The notes under the pieces are model-generated. The model was given only the letters and a program-made list of their open reading frames with translations. It was not told where the DNA came from and searched no databases. Position numbers and translations under genes: made by a program. From Ailurus styani (lineage: Eukaryota > Chordata > Mammalia > Carnivora > Ailuridae), in NCBI GenBank assembly GCA_002007465.1, contig LNAC01000774.1:324426-388425 (forward strand): DNA of 64,000 nt, given 5' to 3'. Below are positions 47,758 through 57,816 of the stretch, piece by piece; the stretch's first letter is position 1, and every line of letters begins with the position of its first letter.

Positions 47758-48849
47758 AATAAAAATATGGATTCATAATATCATACCTGGGATTGCAGGT
47801 TTGGTTCGATATTCATACTACTTAGTTCAATTGTAATTAATTAACTTTGTATATATAATTCAATGTTTTTATCCTCAGACTAAATTCCAAAGGCAGGGCT
47901 CATGACTGCTGATATTACCTGCAGTGCCTGGCACAGTGGTTTGCTCATAGTGTGGGTTTAATAAATCCCTGTTGAATGAATAACTGGTTTATTCATCTAG
48001 CTTCATGGTTCTTATAACTTCTTTTTATTTGTTGAATCCTTCATTCAAATTAAATTTTTCATCACAATACAGTGTGTAAAGCAAGTTAAAGGAGTGCTAT
48101 TCAGCCTTGAGTGGGCTTGGGGGTCTAGACTCTGCATTCCTGAACCTTCCCCTTGCCCCTACTATGGTTCTTGAGGCACCAAGTAGAGCCACTAGGACTC
48201 CTTAGAAAATCCTTTGACAAACCACTGAACCGGTCTAACCACCTGGATTCCTTTCTGTAATGTGCTTCTAGTGGAGGCTCAAGCACCTCCATCACCGGGG
48301 AAATGACTCTGTTCTGAGCTTGCCTGTTTCCTTGTTGGGCTGCCTCTAGATTAAGCTTATTATGTTACGATGCAATCTTCTCTTTAGTCCTTACAACTAC
48401 CCTCTGGGACTGACAACAAGTCTAAATTTTCTTGTACATGTGTCTTTCAAATTTCTGAAGGCCACTATTACAGTTTTGGGGGGTTTTGTCCCTCCTTTTC
48501 CCCCTTTTTCTCCTTTGTTTTTTTCATATTACTTATATTTTGATTATACTGATGATAGAACAATATGCTGCAGAAAATAAAAGTATATTAATATTATTAT
48601 AAAGTATGATGGAATACAACAGTGTTTTAACTTATGTTTTTGAGATATTTAAAATGTAATAAAAAGTATAAATAATAATATAAAAACTTTCATATTCTTA
48701 CTACTCAAGGAAGAGTAGTATATTATCATAATTGCCTCTATTCTTTTATTAAAGAAATAAAGTTTACCAGGGAGCCTGTTTTTTGTGTAGTTTTTTTTTT
48801 TTAACCTGGCATTACGTTGTTGAGATCTACCCAGATTTATACCAAGAGA
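47758..48849. other. Gene-free stretch with short old repeats
   Basis: 47880-47985 (CAAAGGCAGGGCTCATGAC, GCAGTGCCTGGCACAGTGG, TTTAATAAATCCCTGTTG) resembles an old MIR/L2-type 3' end. The rest is unclassified. Confidence 0.4.
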
Positions 48850-49200
48850 GCTCTAGTGTATTCCTTTAAACTGGCTTAGAGCGTTTCATTTTATGAATAT
48901 ATAACTTTTTTTTTAATACCCATTTACTCTCAGTTGAACATGGGAGTTGTTCTCATTCTTCTATTTTAAAACAATGTGTCAATGAACATCTTTCTCTGGA
49001 ATAAGTATCTAAAAATGGAAATGTTCAACCATAAGCTATGCACATTTTCAGTCTTGCTGGATATTGCCAAAATACTCTCCAAAGTGGTTGTATGAACTTC
49101 ACTCCTATGAGCAGTGTACTAAAGAATAACTTCCCCATATCCTTGCCAACATTTGGTATCCTTTACTAGTTTTTGCCGCTGGGTTAAAGTGGAATTTTAT

Positions 49201-49407
49201 TTTATTTATTTGTTTGTTTATTTTTAAGATTTATTTATTTATTTTAAAAGAGAGAGAGAAAGGTGGGGCAGAGGGAGAGGGGGGAGAGAATCCTCAAGCA
49301 GGCTCCATGCTCGGTCTGATGTGGGTTCAATCTCACAACCCTGAGATCATGACCTGAGCTGAAATCAAGTGTCAGGTGCTTAAACAACGGAGCCACCGCA
49401 GCACTCC
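49201..49407 (-). mobile_element. CAN-SINE, old subtype, inside L1
   Basis: The head is diverged (plus-strand GGAGCCACCGCAGCACTCC). GACCTGAGCTGAAATCAAG marks an older subtype. The duplication AAAGTGGAATTTTAT (49186-49200) versus AAAGGTGGAATTTTAT (49408-49423) is still clear. Confidence 0.9.
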
Positions 49408-49435
49408 AAAGGTGGAATTTTATTGATAGCCTATT

Positions 49436-49512
49436 GTCTTAATCACTATGTTTTATACCTGAAACTAATATAATATTGTATGTCAACTACATTTCAATAA
49501 AATTTTTAAAAA
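49436..49512 (+). repeat. Short L1 3' terminal fragment, sense
   Basis: TATACCTGAAACTAATATAA, TTGTATGTCAACTAC and TTTCAATAAAATTTTTAAAA are the last 70 or so bases of a carnivore L1. I found no duplication. Confidence 0.7.
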
Positions 49513-49721
49513 TTCATTTTTGTGGTTCTTGATATGGTTAAACATTTTCACTTATTTATTACTTAGATTTCATTTTTGTGTATTGCCTATTCAGATACTT
49601 TGCCCATTTTTCTCATGGGGTTTTTACCTTTTTCTTAACGGCTAGTAGTAATTCATCAGGTTAAAACTTGTTTCTATTCTTATTCCACATACATATTTGA
49701 CCAATATATCTTAGTACATAG

Positions 49722-49920
49722 GGGCACCTGGGTGGCTCAGTGGGTTAAAGCCTCTGTCTTCGGCTCAGGTCATGATCTCAGGATCCTGGGATTGAGCCCT
49801 GCATCGGGCTCTCTGCTCATCAAGGAGCCTGCTTCCTCCTCTCTCTCTGCCTGCCTCTCTGACTACTTGTAATCTCTCTCTCTCTGTCAAATAAATAAAT
49901 AAAATCTTTAATATATGTAT
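49722..49920 (+). mobile_element. CAN-SINE, mustelid-type subtype, young
   Basis: This is a full-length copy with GTGGGTTAAAGCCTCTGTC and CAAATAAATAAATAAAATC. The 18-base duplication ATATATCTTAGTACATAG is exact at 49704-49721 and 49921-49938, the longest perfect TSD in the window. Confidence 0.97.
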
Positions 49921-50007
49921 ATATATCTTAGTACATAGTGATCTACTTCATTTTTTTTTTGTGATGTCTATATGGCACCCATTATAGCTTACTTAAATAT
50001 TCCCTCA

Positions 50008-50107
50008 TTGGGTTTTATACTTAACTAATGAATCATTAACCACACATTAAAAACTAATTATGTACTATATAGTGGTTAACTGAACATAATAAAAAAATAG
50101 AAATAAA
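50008..50107 (+). mobile_element. Very short 5'-truncated carnivore L1, with TSD
   Basis: TTGGGTTTTATACTTAAC, TGAATCATTAACCACAC, AAAAACTAATTATGTAC and AACATAATAAAAAAAT are the tail of a carnivore L1. The duplication TAAATATTCCCTCA is exact at 49994-50007 and 50108-50121, so only about 100 bp was inserted. Confidence 0.85.
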
Positions 50108-50121
50108 TAAATATTCCCTCA

Positions 50122-50824
50122 CTGATGGACATTTTGTTTACCTTCAGGGTTTTGTTATTACAAATAATACTGGTACCACAGCCATTAAGCTTGCTCATTG
50201 AATATTTATGGCTTTCTACCTTCTGGCATCTGGTGATTGACTTCCTGTGTTGTTATGTGTCCAGTCCTGGAAGAGCATTAATTTCCTCTGTGAGATTCTC
50301 CAGAGCCTTTTCACCTTTTCTTGCTTCAATTAGCAATGTTACTGATGTTAATGCTCTGTCAATATTCTGAAATGAGGATGATCATTATGATCAGAGAGAC
50401 CTTCCTCTCCGCCCTCCAAATACCTACATTGGCCATATAACACGAAAGAAAAAATATTTTTCTTAAAAGGAAAACATTTTTTTTCTTTTCTTTTCTTTTT
50501 TTTTAGAAAAATAAACATTTTTTTTTAAATTAAAAGCCACTAGCATTTTGTCCTTGTTTATTGCCATGGAATGACCTAATCTGTCCTGATAGCCACACCC
50601 TACTGCTTGTATTCATTAATTAAGAAACTTCAAAAAAAAAAAAAAAGTAAAATGAGGTTCATCTGGCATGATATAGAATCATAGAATTCTAGAAGTTATT
50701 CTTTAGAGGTCAGCTATTTCAGTTACTCGTCCTCCTAAAAATTCATCTCCTAAATCATATGTTCTAGAATCATGATTAATGAGTGAACAACAAATTCCCT
50801 TGTCTTTAGTTTGAGAAACTCCAC
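50122..50824. other. Gene-free stretch, partly antisense L1-like
   Basis: 50118-50190 (CTCACTGATGGACATTTTG) resembles antisense L1. The rest (poly-T and poly-A runs near 50476-50525 and 50632-50646) is unclassified. Confidence 0.4.
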
Positions 50825-51700
50825 TCTTTTTGTTTATCTATTCATCACTTGATGGACATTTGGATTGTTTCCACTTATTGGCAATAATGAATGATGCTGC
50901 TATGAATATCAAATGAAGGTTTTTGGGTGGACATTAGTTTTCATTTCTCTTGGCTATATATACCTAGGAATAGAATTGCTGAGTCATATGGAAACTCTTT
51001 AAATTTTGAGAACCTGCCAAACTGTTTTCCAAAAACAGTTGCACAATTTTACCTTCCCACCAACAATGTATGAAGATTTCAATTTCTTCACATCCTCATC
51101 AACACTTATTATCATCCATCTTTTTAACTATAACCATTCTAGTGGGTATGAAGCTTCTCATTGTGATTTTGATTTGCATTTCTCTAATGACTAATAATGT
51201 TGGTCATCTTTTCATCATTTATTGTCCATTTGTATACTTTCTTTGGAGAAATGTCTGCCTAAAAGCTTTGCTCGTTTTTGAGTTGTCTTTTCACTATTGA
51301 GTCAGTAGAGTTCTTTACAAATTTTTGCTTTAAACCCCTATTTTCTACCTTTCTGTAGATTATCTTTTCATTGTCTTGGTGGGTATCCTTTGAAGCACAA
51401 ATTTTAAATTTTGATGAAGTACACTTTATCTAATTTTTCTTTTTTAGCTGGTACTTTGCATGTCATATCTATTGCCTAACCCAAGGTCATGGAGATTTGG
51501 TTCTACTTTTTCTTTTTCTTGAGTTTTATATTTTTAGCTCTTACATTTAAATATATAATTTACTTTTGGTTAATTTTTTTGTGTGATGTAAGGAACTTTA
51601 CTTTTTTACCTGTGGATATCCAGTCGTTCCAGCACCATTTATTTAAAGACTTTTTTCCTGTTCTTAAAACTGGAAATAGTTTTGCTTGTTTCCAGGCAAC
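50825..51700 (-). mobile_element. L1M 3' part, antisense
   Basis: CTTGATGGACATTTGGATTG, AATGATGCTGCTATGAATATC, AGAATTGCTGAGTCATATGG, CTTCCCACCAACAATGTATG and CAGTCGTTCCAGCACCATTT are antisense L1 text in the usual order. The element is old and not open. It covers the same L1 region as 11.2-12.5 kb. Confidence 0.88.
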
Positions 51701-52021
51701 TATGATGTTTCCTGGATGAACTCAACATTTAAGTCATTCACAGGTTATTTTAGTATTCTCTGGGATGTTAATGGCTTAAGATCAAAAGATTTAATGTGCT
51801 TTAGAGAGACTAGGTATTCTTATAACCTCACCTTTTATTGTGGTTCCTATTGCTGTTTTTCCATATTCTATCCCTTTTCACTCTGAACCGCTTTCTTCAC
51901 TGAAATGATAAGGACAAAACAGAAGTGAATGGATTCTGTCTTTCTCTCTTCTGTTAACTTACACCATTGACTCCAAATAAATTTACTTCCTCCTTTTTAT
52001 TCTCTTTAAGCTCTCTTTCTT

Positions 52022-52229
52022 TTTAAAAAATCTATTTGAGAGAGGGAGTGAGAGAGAGTGAGCATGGGGAGAGGGGGTAGGGGAAAGAGGAGAGGAGTGG
52101 TGAGGTGGCGGGGAGGGGAAGCAGACTCCCTGCTGAGGAGGAAGCCTGATGTTAAACTCAATCCCAGGACCCTGGGCTCATGACTTGGGCTGAAGACAGA
52201 CACTTAACCAAATGCATCACCAAGACGCC
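52022..52229 (-). mobile_element. CAN-SINE, old and diverged
   Basis: Plus-strand TCTATTTGAGAGAGGGAG, GAAGCAGACTCCCTGCTGAG, CAATCCCAGGACCCTGGG and CACCAAGACGCCCTG form a reversed SINE with many substitutions. I could not find a TSD. Confidence 0.85.
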
Positions 52230-52454
52230 CTGCCTTGCAAAGTTTTTCTATCATCCTTAGGATTTTCCCCAACTTTAAGCTAATTGTAGACTTTATATTT
52301 TCTGTAAATTGATGATTTATCTTATTAAAAATGAAAATTATTTTTTTTTGTTTAGTCAGCTGCTACCATTTTCCATGGCACTAATTTATCTATACAGACC
52401 TTAATTCCAGTTAAAAATTTTGGATGTGAAAGAAATTAGTATAATCTATACTTT

Positions 52455-53570
52455 TAGCTTTTTACTTTGAAAAATTTCAAAGTTAGAGAGAAGTTACAAT
52501 ATAATGAGCACCTCCAAATTAGATGCATCCGTTTTAAACATTTTGCCACATCTACCCCTCTCCCTCTTTAATACACTTACACATGTGTGTATATTTGTTT
52601 TACATTTATATATCTACATATATATTTTTTCTGAATCACTTGGAAATAAGTTGTAGACACCACAACTCCTCAGCCATGAAAACTTTGGCATAAAATTTCC
52701 AAGATTAAGTATAAAACCACAAAATATCTTTCTTTTTTTAAGATCCAAAATTCTACTTTGTTGTTAAATCTCCTGAGTCTCTTTTAATATGGAGATTTTT
52801 TAAATTATTATATTAGCTCGATGAATAGTTCAGGCCAAGTTTCTTATAGAATATGCCACATTCTGGATTTATCAGCCTGTTTTTTCTTGTTTGACTTGTT
52901 TCAATATCCTCTATATATCCTTTAACTTTTTGCTTATATCTAGACCAGGGCTGCTTAAACTTGGCACTATTGACATTTTGGGCCAGACAATTCTTTGTTG
53001 TGGGAAAGCTGTCTTGCCCATTGTGTAATGTTTAGTAGTACCCATTAGATGCAGTAACACCCCCCCCAACCCCCTAGGTTAAGACAACTTAAAATGTGTC
53101 TATGCATTGTCAAATGTATCCACTTGGGCAAGGGGTAGGGTTTCGGGTGGGGATGCAGCTCCTGCTTGGGAACTACTTTCTAGAAGCTTGATTAAATTCA
53201 GGTTAAACAATTTTGGCAAGAATATTTCTTAGAAGATGTTGTGTATTTCTAACTGCACTACATCAGTAAGCACATAATATCAGATTGTCCCATTAGTGAT
53301 TCTAGCTTTAGTCATTTGAGTAAGGCAGTGATTTTCTTTTTTAAGGTAAAGGTACATTTTTTCTTTTATAATAATTAAGTTATGGCTTGGTACCTTGAGA
53401 CTGTGTGAAGATCCTGTACTCCTATGATCTTTCACCAGTGGCTTTCAGTATCTTTTGATGAACTTTGCCTGAATCAATTGTGAATGATTAAGAAAATGGT
53501 GATTTTCTAATTCTAGCAATTGTTCTACATTTATTCTCTGGGATACCTCTGAAAGAAAAGCTTTCATCCT
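52455..53570 (-). repeat. Old L1M 3' region, antisense, with a hAT element inserted
   Basis: GAAAAATTTCAAAGTTAGAG, AAACATTTTGCCACATC, ATGGAGATTTTTTAAATT, TTCTTATAGAATATGCCAC, GATTGTCCCATTAGTG, TGCCTGAATCAATTGTG and GGTGATTTTCTAATTC follow the antisense order of an old L1M 3' region. Confidence 0.75.
52943..53180 (-). repeat. Nonautonomous hAT-Charlie-type element in L1
   Basis: TTGGCACTATTGACATTTTGGG, CAATTCTTTGTTGTGGG, CTTGCCCATTGTGTAATG and CATTGTCAAATGTATCC, with ends CAGGGCTGCTT and GGGAACTACT, match a short MER5/MER20-group DNA transposon. It interrupts the L1 text on both sides. Confidence 0.8.
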
Positions 53571-53697
53571 TTCTCCTTTTATTTATTTCTTTTTATGACT
53601 TTATTTTAGGTAGTCTCTACGCTCAGTGTGGGGCTTGAATTTACAACCCCAATATCAAGAGTCACATGCTTTACCAACTAAGCCCCCCAAGACACCA
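53568..53697 (-). mobile_element. Old tRNA-derived carnivore SINE
   Basis: Plus-strand TTATTTTAGGTAGTCTCTAC, TGTGGGGCTTGAATTTACAA, ATCAAGAGTCACATGC and CAACTAAGCCCCCCAAG are the reversed tRNA-like head of an old SINEC subtype. The pyrimidine-rich part is missing. Confidence 0.8.
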
Positions 53698-53770
53698 TTT
53701 GTTTTTAGTGCCACTCTGAAAACAGGCATTTTACCTATTTTTTTAAATTGAATAAATTATTGTCATTTTT

Positions 53771-53963
53771 TAAAAGATTTTATTTATTTATTTGAGAGAG
53801 AGAGAGAGAGAGAGCAAGCAAGAGTATGAGAGGGGAGAAGATCAGAGGGAGAAGCAGACTCCCCGAGGAGCTGGGAGCCCGATGCGGGACTCTATTCTGG
53901 GACTCCCTGGTCATGATCTGAGCTGAAGGCAGTTGCTTAATCAACTGAGCCACCCAGGCGCCC
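53771..53963 (-). mobile_element. CAN-SINE
   Basis: The reversed SINE has an (GA)n run (53796-53813) and a GGCGCCTGGGTGGCTCAG head on the minus strand. The flanks ATTATTGTCATTTTT and TCATCATTGTTTTT are a probable, diverged TSD. Confidence 0.93.
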
Positions 53964-54908
53964 TCATCATTGTTTTTGATGGTAATACGGTCCCAAATTT
54001 TTCCAGTGGGAATCCTCAACCCATTCTTTAAAACACTTCTTAAAAAGGGGATATAGTGTTTCATGGAGCATTTTATTAAAGTTATTGCAAGCGCTATGCA
54101 ATGGTAAATTCTTACACTGCACCGTGAGAACAAACGTGTAAGGGATTCACAATTTAGCCAGTGAAGAATTCTGATAGTAGGATGGCATATCATTTTCCTG
54201 GTTAACAATTTACACTAATTGCAAAATGTAAATTATTGGTAAGAGTAGATCTTATTTAATGACCAATAAAAATTATTAGCAGTTTGAGTCATCTATTTAC
54301 CTTTAGATTGGCAAATCTTTTCCTGACTCTTGAATAGGATAACTGGTGCTATTAAAGTGAAATATAATTGTAGCATGTGTATGGCCGAAACACAGTATAT
54401 TACTGCAAATTCCAAGGAATAGGATGGGATTATTTCTGATTCTAAGTACTTGGAAATACTTTTCATTAAAATAACTACCTAAGCAACGTGCTTGAAAACA
54501 TATTTCGATAGCATTAGAAGCGTCGCGATTTTAAAACTATGACTTGGGAAGCCCAAACGGAGTTTCCCAATTAAAAGGAGAAAAATTTGTATTGAGTTTT
54601 AGCTCCACCCAGGGCAATTATTTCCTTCCTTCTGTAACTGTCAATTTCCTCCCCAATCCCAGGAGCGACTCTGTCCAGTTCCGCAGTCTCTGCTCCAAGT
54701 CTGTGTTTGTGATGATGGTTTCAGATGAGGGAGCGGCGGCTGATGGGGCTTAAGTTTTCGATTTCTCCCCGTGACTTGACAGTTGGGGCCCAAGCCACAC
54801 AGAAGCGTCTTTACCCCGAGTAGCCGCAGAGGTGGCGAACCATAGAGGGCGGAGTAAACTTTTAGGGAGTGTCTCCCCGGCCGCGGCCCCTTCCACCTGC
54901 TCCTCTCC

Positions 54909-54915
54909 GATTGGC
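54909..54915 (-). promoter_or_regulatory. CCAAT box (NF-Y type), reverse
   Basis: GATTGGC is the reverse complement of a consensus CCAATC core, in the CpG island 25 bases from a second, forward CCAAT. Confidence 0.65.
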
Positions 54916-54934
54916 TGTCGTAAGTCTCAGCCGA

Positions 54935-54940
54935 CCAATC
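54935..54940 (+). promoter_or_regulatory. CCAAT box (NF-Y type), forward
   Basis: CCAATC in forward orientation. Together with the reverse copy at 54909 it makes a divergent pair, common in TATA-less CpG promoters. Confidence 0.65.
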
Positions 54941-55822
54941 GTACTGGAGCGTCTAACGCGCCGTTCGGCGACGCCGCCGCGCAGACTCACTCGGGGACCC
55001 GCTCTTGCGCTTCAGCCCTCTTCACCGGCGAGGGGGCTGTGGAGCCAGCCAAGCCCGGTTATGCCGGTGCCAACTGTCACAGGGCGGCGCTGGGACTTTG
55101 GACGGGTCCAGTGGCAGAGCGAGACCCGTGACAGAGCGACAGAGAAAACAAACACTGACACAACTGCCTGATTTACCCATGTCCCTTAAGTTCAGGTTTT
55201 CTCGGGTTGACCATTCATTGTGCTCCAGCCTCTACAAACTGATTTGCCTGTGGGGACTCAAAAAAAAAAAAAAAATGCGACTCTATTCTTTTCTTTGCGT
55301 CGGGGCAGATCGAAAACCAGAGTGAATAGAGCGAGGCTTTATTTAAAAAAAGTAAACTTCTCTTCTATGCACAGTGGCTGGCAACACCTCTTTCGTTGAG
55401 TTTCACTGTCCCCAAACTGGAAGCACTGCCCCTCAACCGACCCACCCGTCTCAACTCTAGCACATCCTGGCCTCTGGTGAAGTGACTACCTGTCGGCGCT
55501 GGAAACGCGGACGTTACTTTTTGCTCTACAGAGAAAAAAGTCCGCAATAGTTTCCAAGGTGTGCAACTCAGAAAATGGACCCCAAACAAAAAATAACCAG
55601 CCTTCGGTGGAAAGCAAAGTCTCGTGGTCCTTGATGACAAACTGGCCTGCGATTTCCAGGCCCCAGCCGCTCCGCGGGGCATCACAGCCTCCGGCAGGCT
55701 GCAACCTCCAAGCCCCACGCCAGGCCTGCCCCTGCGGCCGCTCGGAAAACGTGGCGAGCGGAACCCGCACGCGGAAGCGCCGGCCGCACTGAGCATGCCC
55801 AGTTGCAGAGCCGACCCGAGGA

Positions 55823-55892
55823 GTTTTTTTTTTTTCTTTTCTTTCGGTTTTTTTTTCTTTCTTTCTGTCTTTCTTTCTTTTTTTTTTTTTTG
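55823..55892. repeat. Poly-pyrimidine (T/C-rich) tract
   Basis: About 70 bases are T with a few C and only two G. It lies beside the gap and may have caused it. The two large open frames that cross it are artefacts. Confidence 0.9.
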
Positions 55893-55934
55893 GTCTCTAG
55901 TAGGAGGCCTACCCCCCCACCCCAGCCCCCCACC

Positions 55935-56100
55935 NNNNNNNNNNNNNNNNNNNNNNNNNNNNNNNNNNNNNNNNNNNNNNNNNNNNNNNNNNNNNNNNNN
56001 NNNNNNNNNNNNNNNNNNNNNNNNNNNNNNNNNNNNNNNNNNNNNNNNNNNNNNNNNNNNNNNNNNNNNNNNNNNNNNNNNNNNNNNNNNNNNNNNNNNN
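55935..56100. other. Assembly gap of 166 N in the CpG island
   Basis: The flanks are CCCCCCACCCCAGCCCCCCACC on the left and GGGCCGGGGAGAGGCCGGCGG-type sequence on the right, so the missing part is expected to be very GC-rich. Confidence 0.99.
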
Positions 56101-56351
56101 GGGCCGGGGAGAGGCCGGCGGCCGCGGGCCGAGCAGACAGGGTGGCCGGCGGCCCAGGCCCGAGCGCATCCGCCCGGGAGGACCTGCCACGCCGTCCGCG
56201 CCGCTCCGGGGAGTGTTGCTGCGGCGGGACGAAGGGAGGCGAGGGCTGGCGGACCGAGTGCGGCGGAGCGGGGCGAGCGCGGCTGGAGCCCGCGGGCCGG
56301 CAGGAAGTTGAGCGCCGAGCAGGGCAAAGCCGGTGGGGCTTGCCCGGCCGC

Positions 56352-56474
56352 CTCTTCTTTCCCCTCGTTTCAGACTAGTGTGTACCGACCGGTGTGAAGC
56401 TGCCCTCCGTGGCACACACACAACTTCTGAAGCTAAGAATGACCTCATTGTCAACTCGTGTGGGTGCTCCGTAG
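56352..56474 (+). other. Possible exon start with a short ATG frame
   Basis: TCTTCTTTCCCCTCGTTTCAG (ending 56372 or so) looks like an intron end, or is simply 5' UTR. An ATG at 56439 with A at -3 opens an 11-codon frame closed by TAG at 56472. I do not recognise the peptide. It may be an upstream frame, an exon spliced within the frame, or chance. Confidence 0.25.
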
Positions 56475-56549
56475 AACTTTTCTTGAAGCGATGGCGGTGT
56501 TCTGATTTTTAAAGACGTTTCATGTTAAGATTTTAGAATCTGAAAGCAG

Positions 56550-56588
<39 letters not shown>

Positions 56589-56590
56589 AT
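56550..56590. repeat. (AAAT)n microsatellite
   Basis: About ten AAAT units lie just downstream of the CpG island. Confidence 0.95.
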
Positions 56591-56689
56591 GCGAAATCAA
56601 GCAGTTTCTGGAACTGAGGCCATTACAGTTGTTAACATCCAGTTTAATTCAGTAACGCTTTTGCAGGCCTGCAGAGGCACAGACCGAGC

Positions 56690-57300
56690 CCAGGGGTGGG
56701 AAGGAGGATGAAAAAGATTTGCCCCAGCTCTCTGGAAGTTCACTATCTTGGTGAAAAGAGGAGAGAGGGAGGCATTACACGAACAAACATAAAAACGGGA
56801 AACAGAGGCCAACTGTGCAGAGCGGCAGGCAAATGTGCTATGGAATTGGAGGGGAAGGAGAGTTCATTTCCTAGAGAAGTAGGTTTTGAAAGACGGCGAG
56901 GAAAAGGCTTTCTAGACAGCCACTGGAGAGGGGACACAGGAGTAGGAAAGTGCTTATTGGTTTGGAGAACTGACACTAGATCCTTACGGTTCGGTTCGTG
57001 GAAGCAGGAGGGTGTCCAATGAGGATTAAGACCAGAAAGGTTGGGCCAGGTTATGGAGGCTCAAGTGCCTGAAAGATATGGATTTGGTTTTGTGAATAAA
57101 GTTTTTGATTGGAGTGATATAGTAACGCCTGTGTTTTGAAGAGGGGGCTTCTGGCTGTGCAGGCACTTCAGAGGTGAGGACCCAGGCACAGAAATGACTG
57201 TTAAGTAACTTTCCTGACCTAGCTAGGAAGTGGAGGAATTCAAAGGTGAGCACAGGGGGGCTAGTTCCAAATCTGGTGCTTTTAACTATTATGCGTTGTT
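56690..57300. other. Gene-free stretch, possibly an ancient repeat
   Basis: GGAAGTTCACTATCTTGG, GAGTTCATTTCCTAGAGAAG and CCAGGTTATGGAGGCTC resemble an old mammalian repeat. No exon was recognised. Confidence 0.35.
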
Positions 57301-57615
57301 GTTCCCATAGTTTTTGTATAGAGCACCATTAGGGTAACAGACTGTGAAGTTAAAAACTCGTCATACTCGGTTTTATTTTTGTTCTGGAATCTGTATCTTC
57401 GGTTTCTTTACCTCACAAGGATGTTTTGGATAATAATCTTGGCTCACTTTTATTTGAGTTTCTCTCCATTCTTCATTAGATTGAGCCTTAGTTCTTCAAC
57501 CTAGTTATGTAATTTCATTTACAAACTTGGTCTGTTACTTCTTTCCACTATGACCGCACCCCTAAAGGCTAGTCTCATTTATTTTGGTTTCAAACACATA
57601 CTAAATTGTTCTTTT
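57301..57615. other. Gene-free stretch
   Basis: Nothing recognisable was seen. Confidence 0.4.
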
Positions 57616-57631
57616 CTGGACTACAAGCTCC

Positions 57632-57800
57632 CTTTTTTTTTTTTTTTTAAGATTTTATTTATTTGACCGAGAGAGATCACAAGTAGGCAGACAGGCAGGC
57701 AGAGAGAGGAGGAAGTGGGCTCCCTGCTCGGCTGGATCCCAGGACCCTGAGATCATGACCTGAGCGGAAGGCAGAGGCCCACTGAGCCACCCAGGCACCC
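57632..57800 (-). mobile_element. CAN-SINE, mustelid-type, with small internal deletions
   Basis: On the minus strand the head GGTGCCTGGGTGGCTCAG is followed by GTGGGCCTCTGCC, so about six bases (TTAAAG) are missing. The middle GATCCAGCCGAGCAGGG also lacks part of the usual segment. The 16-base duplication CTGGACTACAAGCTCC is exact at 57616-57631 and 57801-57816. Confidence 0.95.
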
Positions 57801-57816
57801 CTGGACTACAAGCTCC

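Larger units (their letters stand above)
48850..49700 (-). repeat. Old L1M 3' part, antisense, interrupted
   Basis: AACATCTTTCTCTGG, CTCTCCAAAGTGGTTG, CCTTGCCAACATTTGG and, after the SINE, GATATGGTTAAACATTTTC and TTTGCCCATTTTTCTC are antisense L1 text in order. A SINE (49201-49407) and a short sense L1 end (49436-49512) lie within. Confidence 0.7.
54720..56410. promoter_or_regulatory. CpG island, probable promoter and first exon region
   Basis: CpG dinucleotides are dense from about 54720 to 55150 and again from 55660 to 56400, while the rest of the window is CpG-poor. The first part contains two CCAAT boxes and a GC-box-like GAGGGCGGAG (54845). The second part is interrupted by a 166-base gap. 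CpG islands of this kind normally mark transcription starts. The direction and the gene are not resolved: no recognisable protein starts here on either strand. Candidate donors are GTAAGT at 54920 (plus), and GTGAGT (plus-strand 54985-54990) and CAGGTAGT (ending at 55490) on minus. A 3'-splice-like signal lies at 56352-56373 (plus). The gene body is expected outside the window or in far exons. Confidence 0.8.

Noticed and set aside
54832..55131. 99-residue plus-strand frame in the CpG island
   Set aside because: It begins at GTG, not ATG, has no recognisable domain and is explained by GC-rich sequence having few stops.
55365..56397. Long open frames of 320, 257, 191 and 181 residues on both strands
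   Set aside because: They run through the 166-base N gap and the T/C tract. Without the N run they are short, and no known protein motif is visible.
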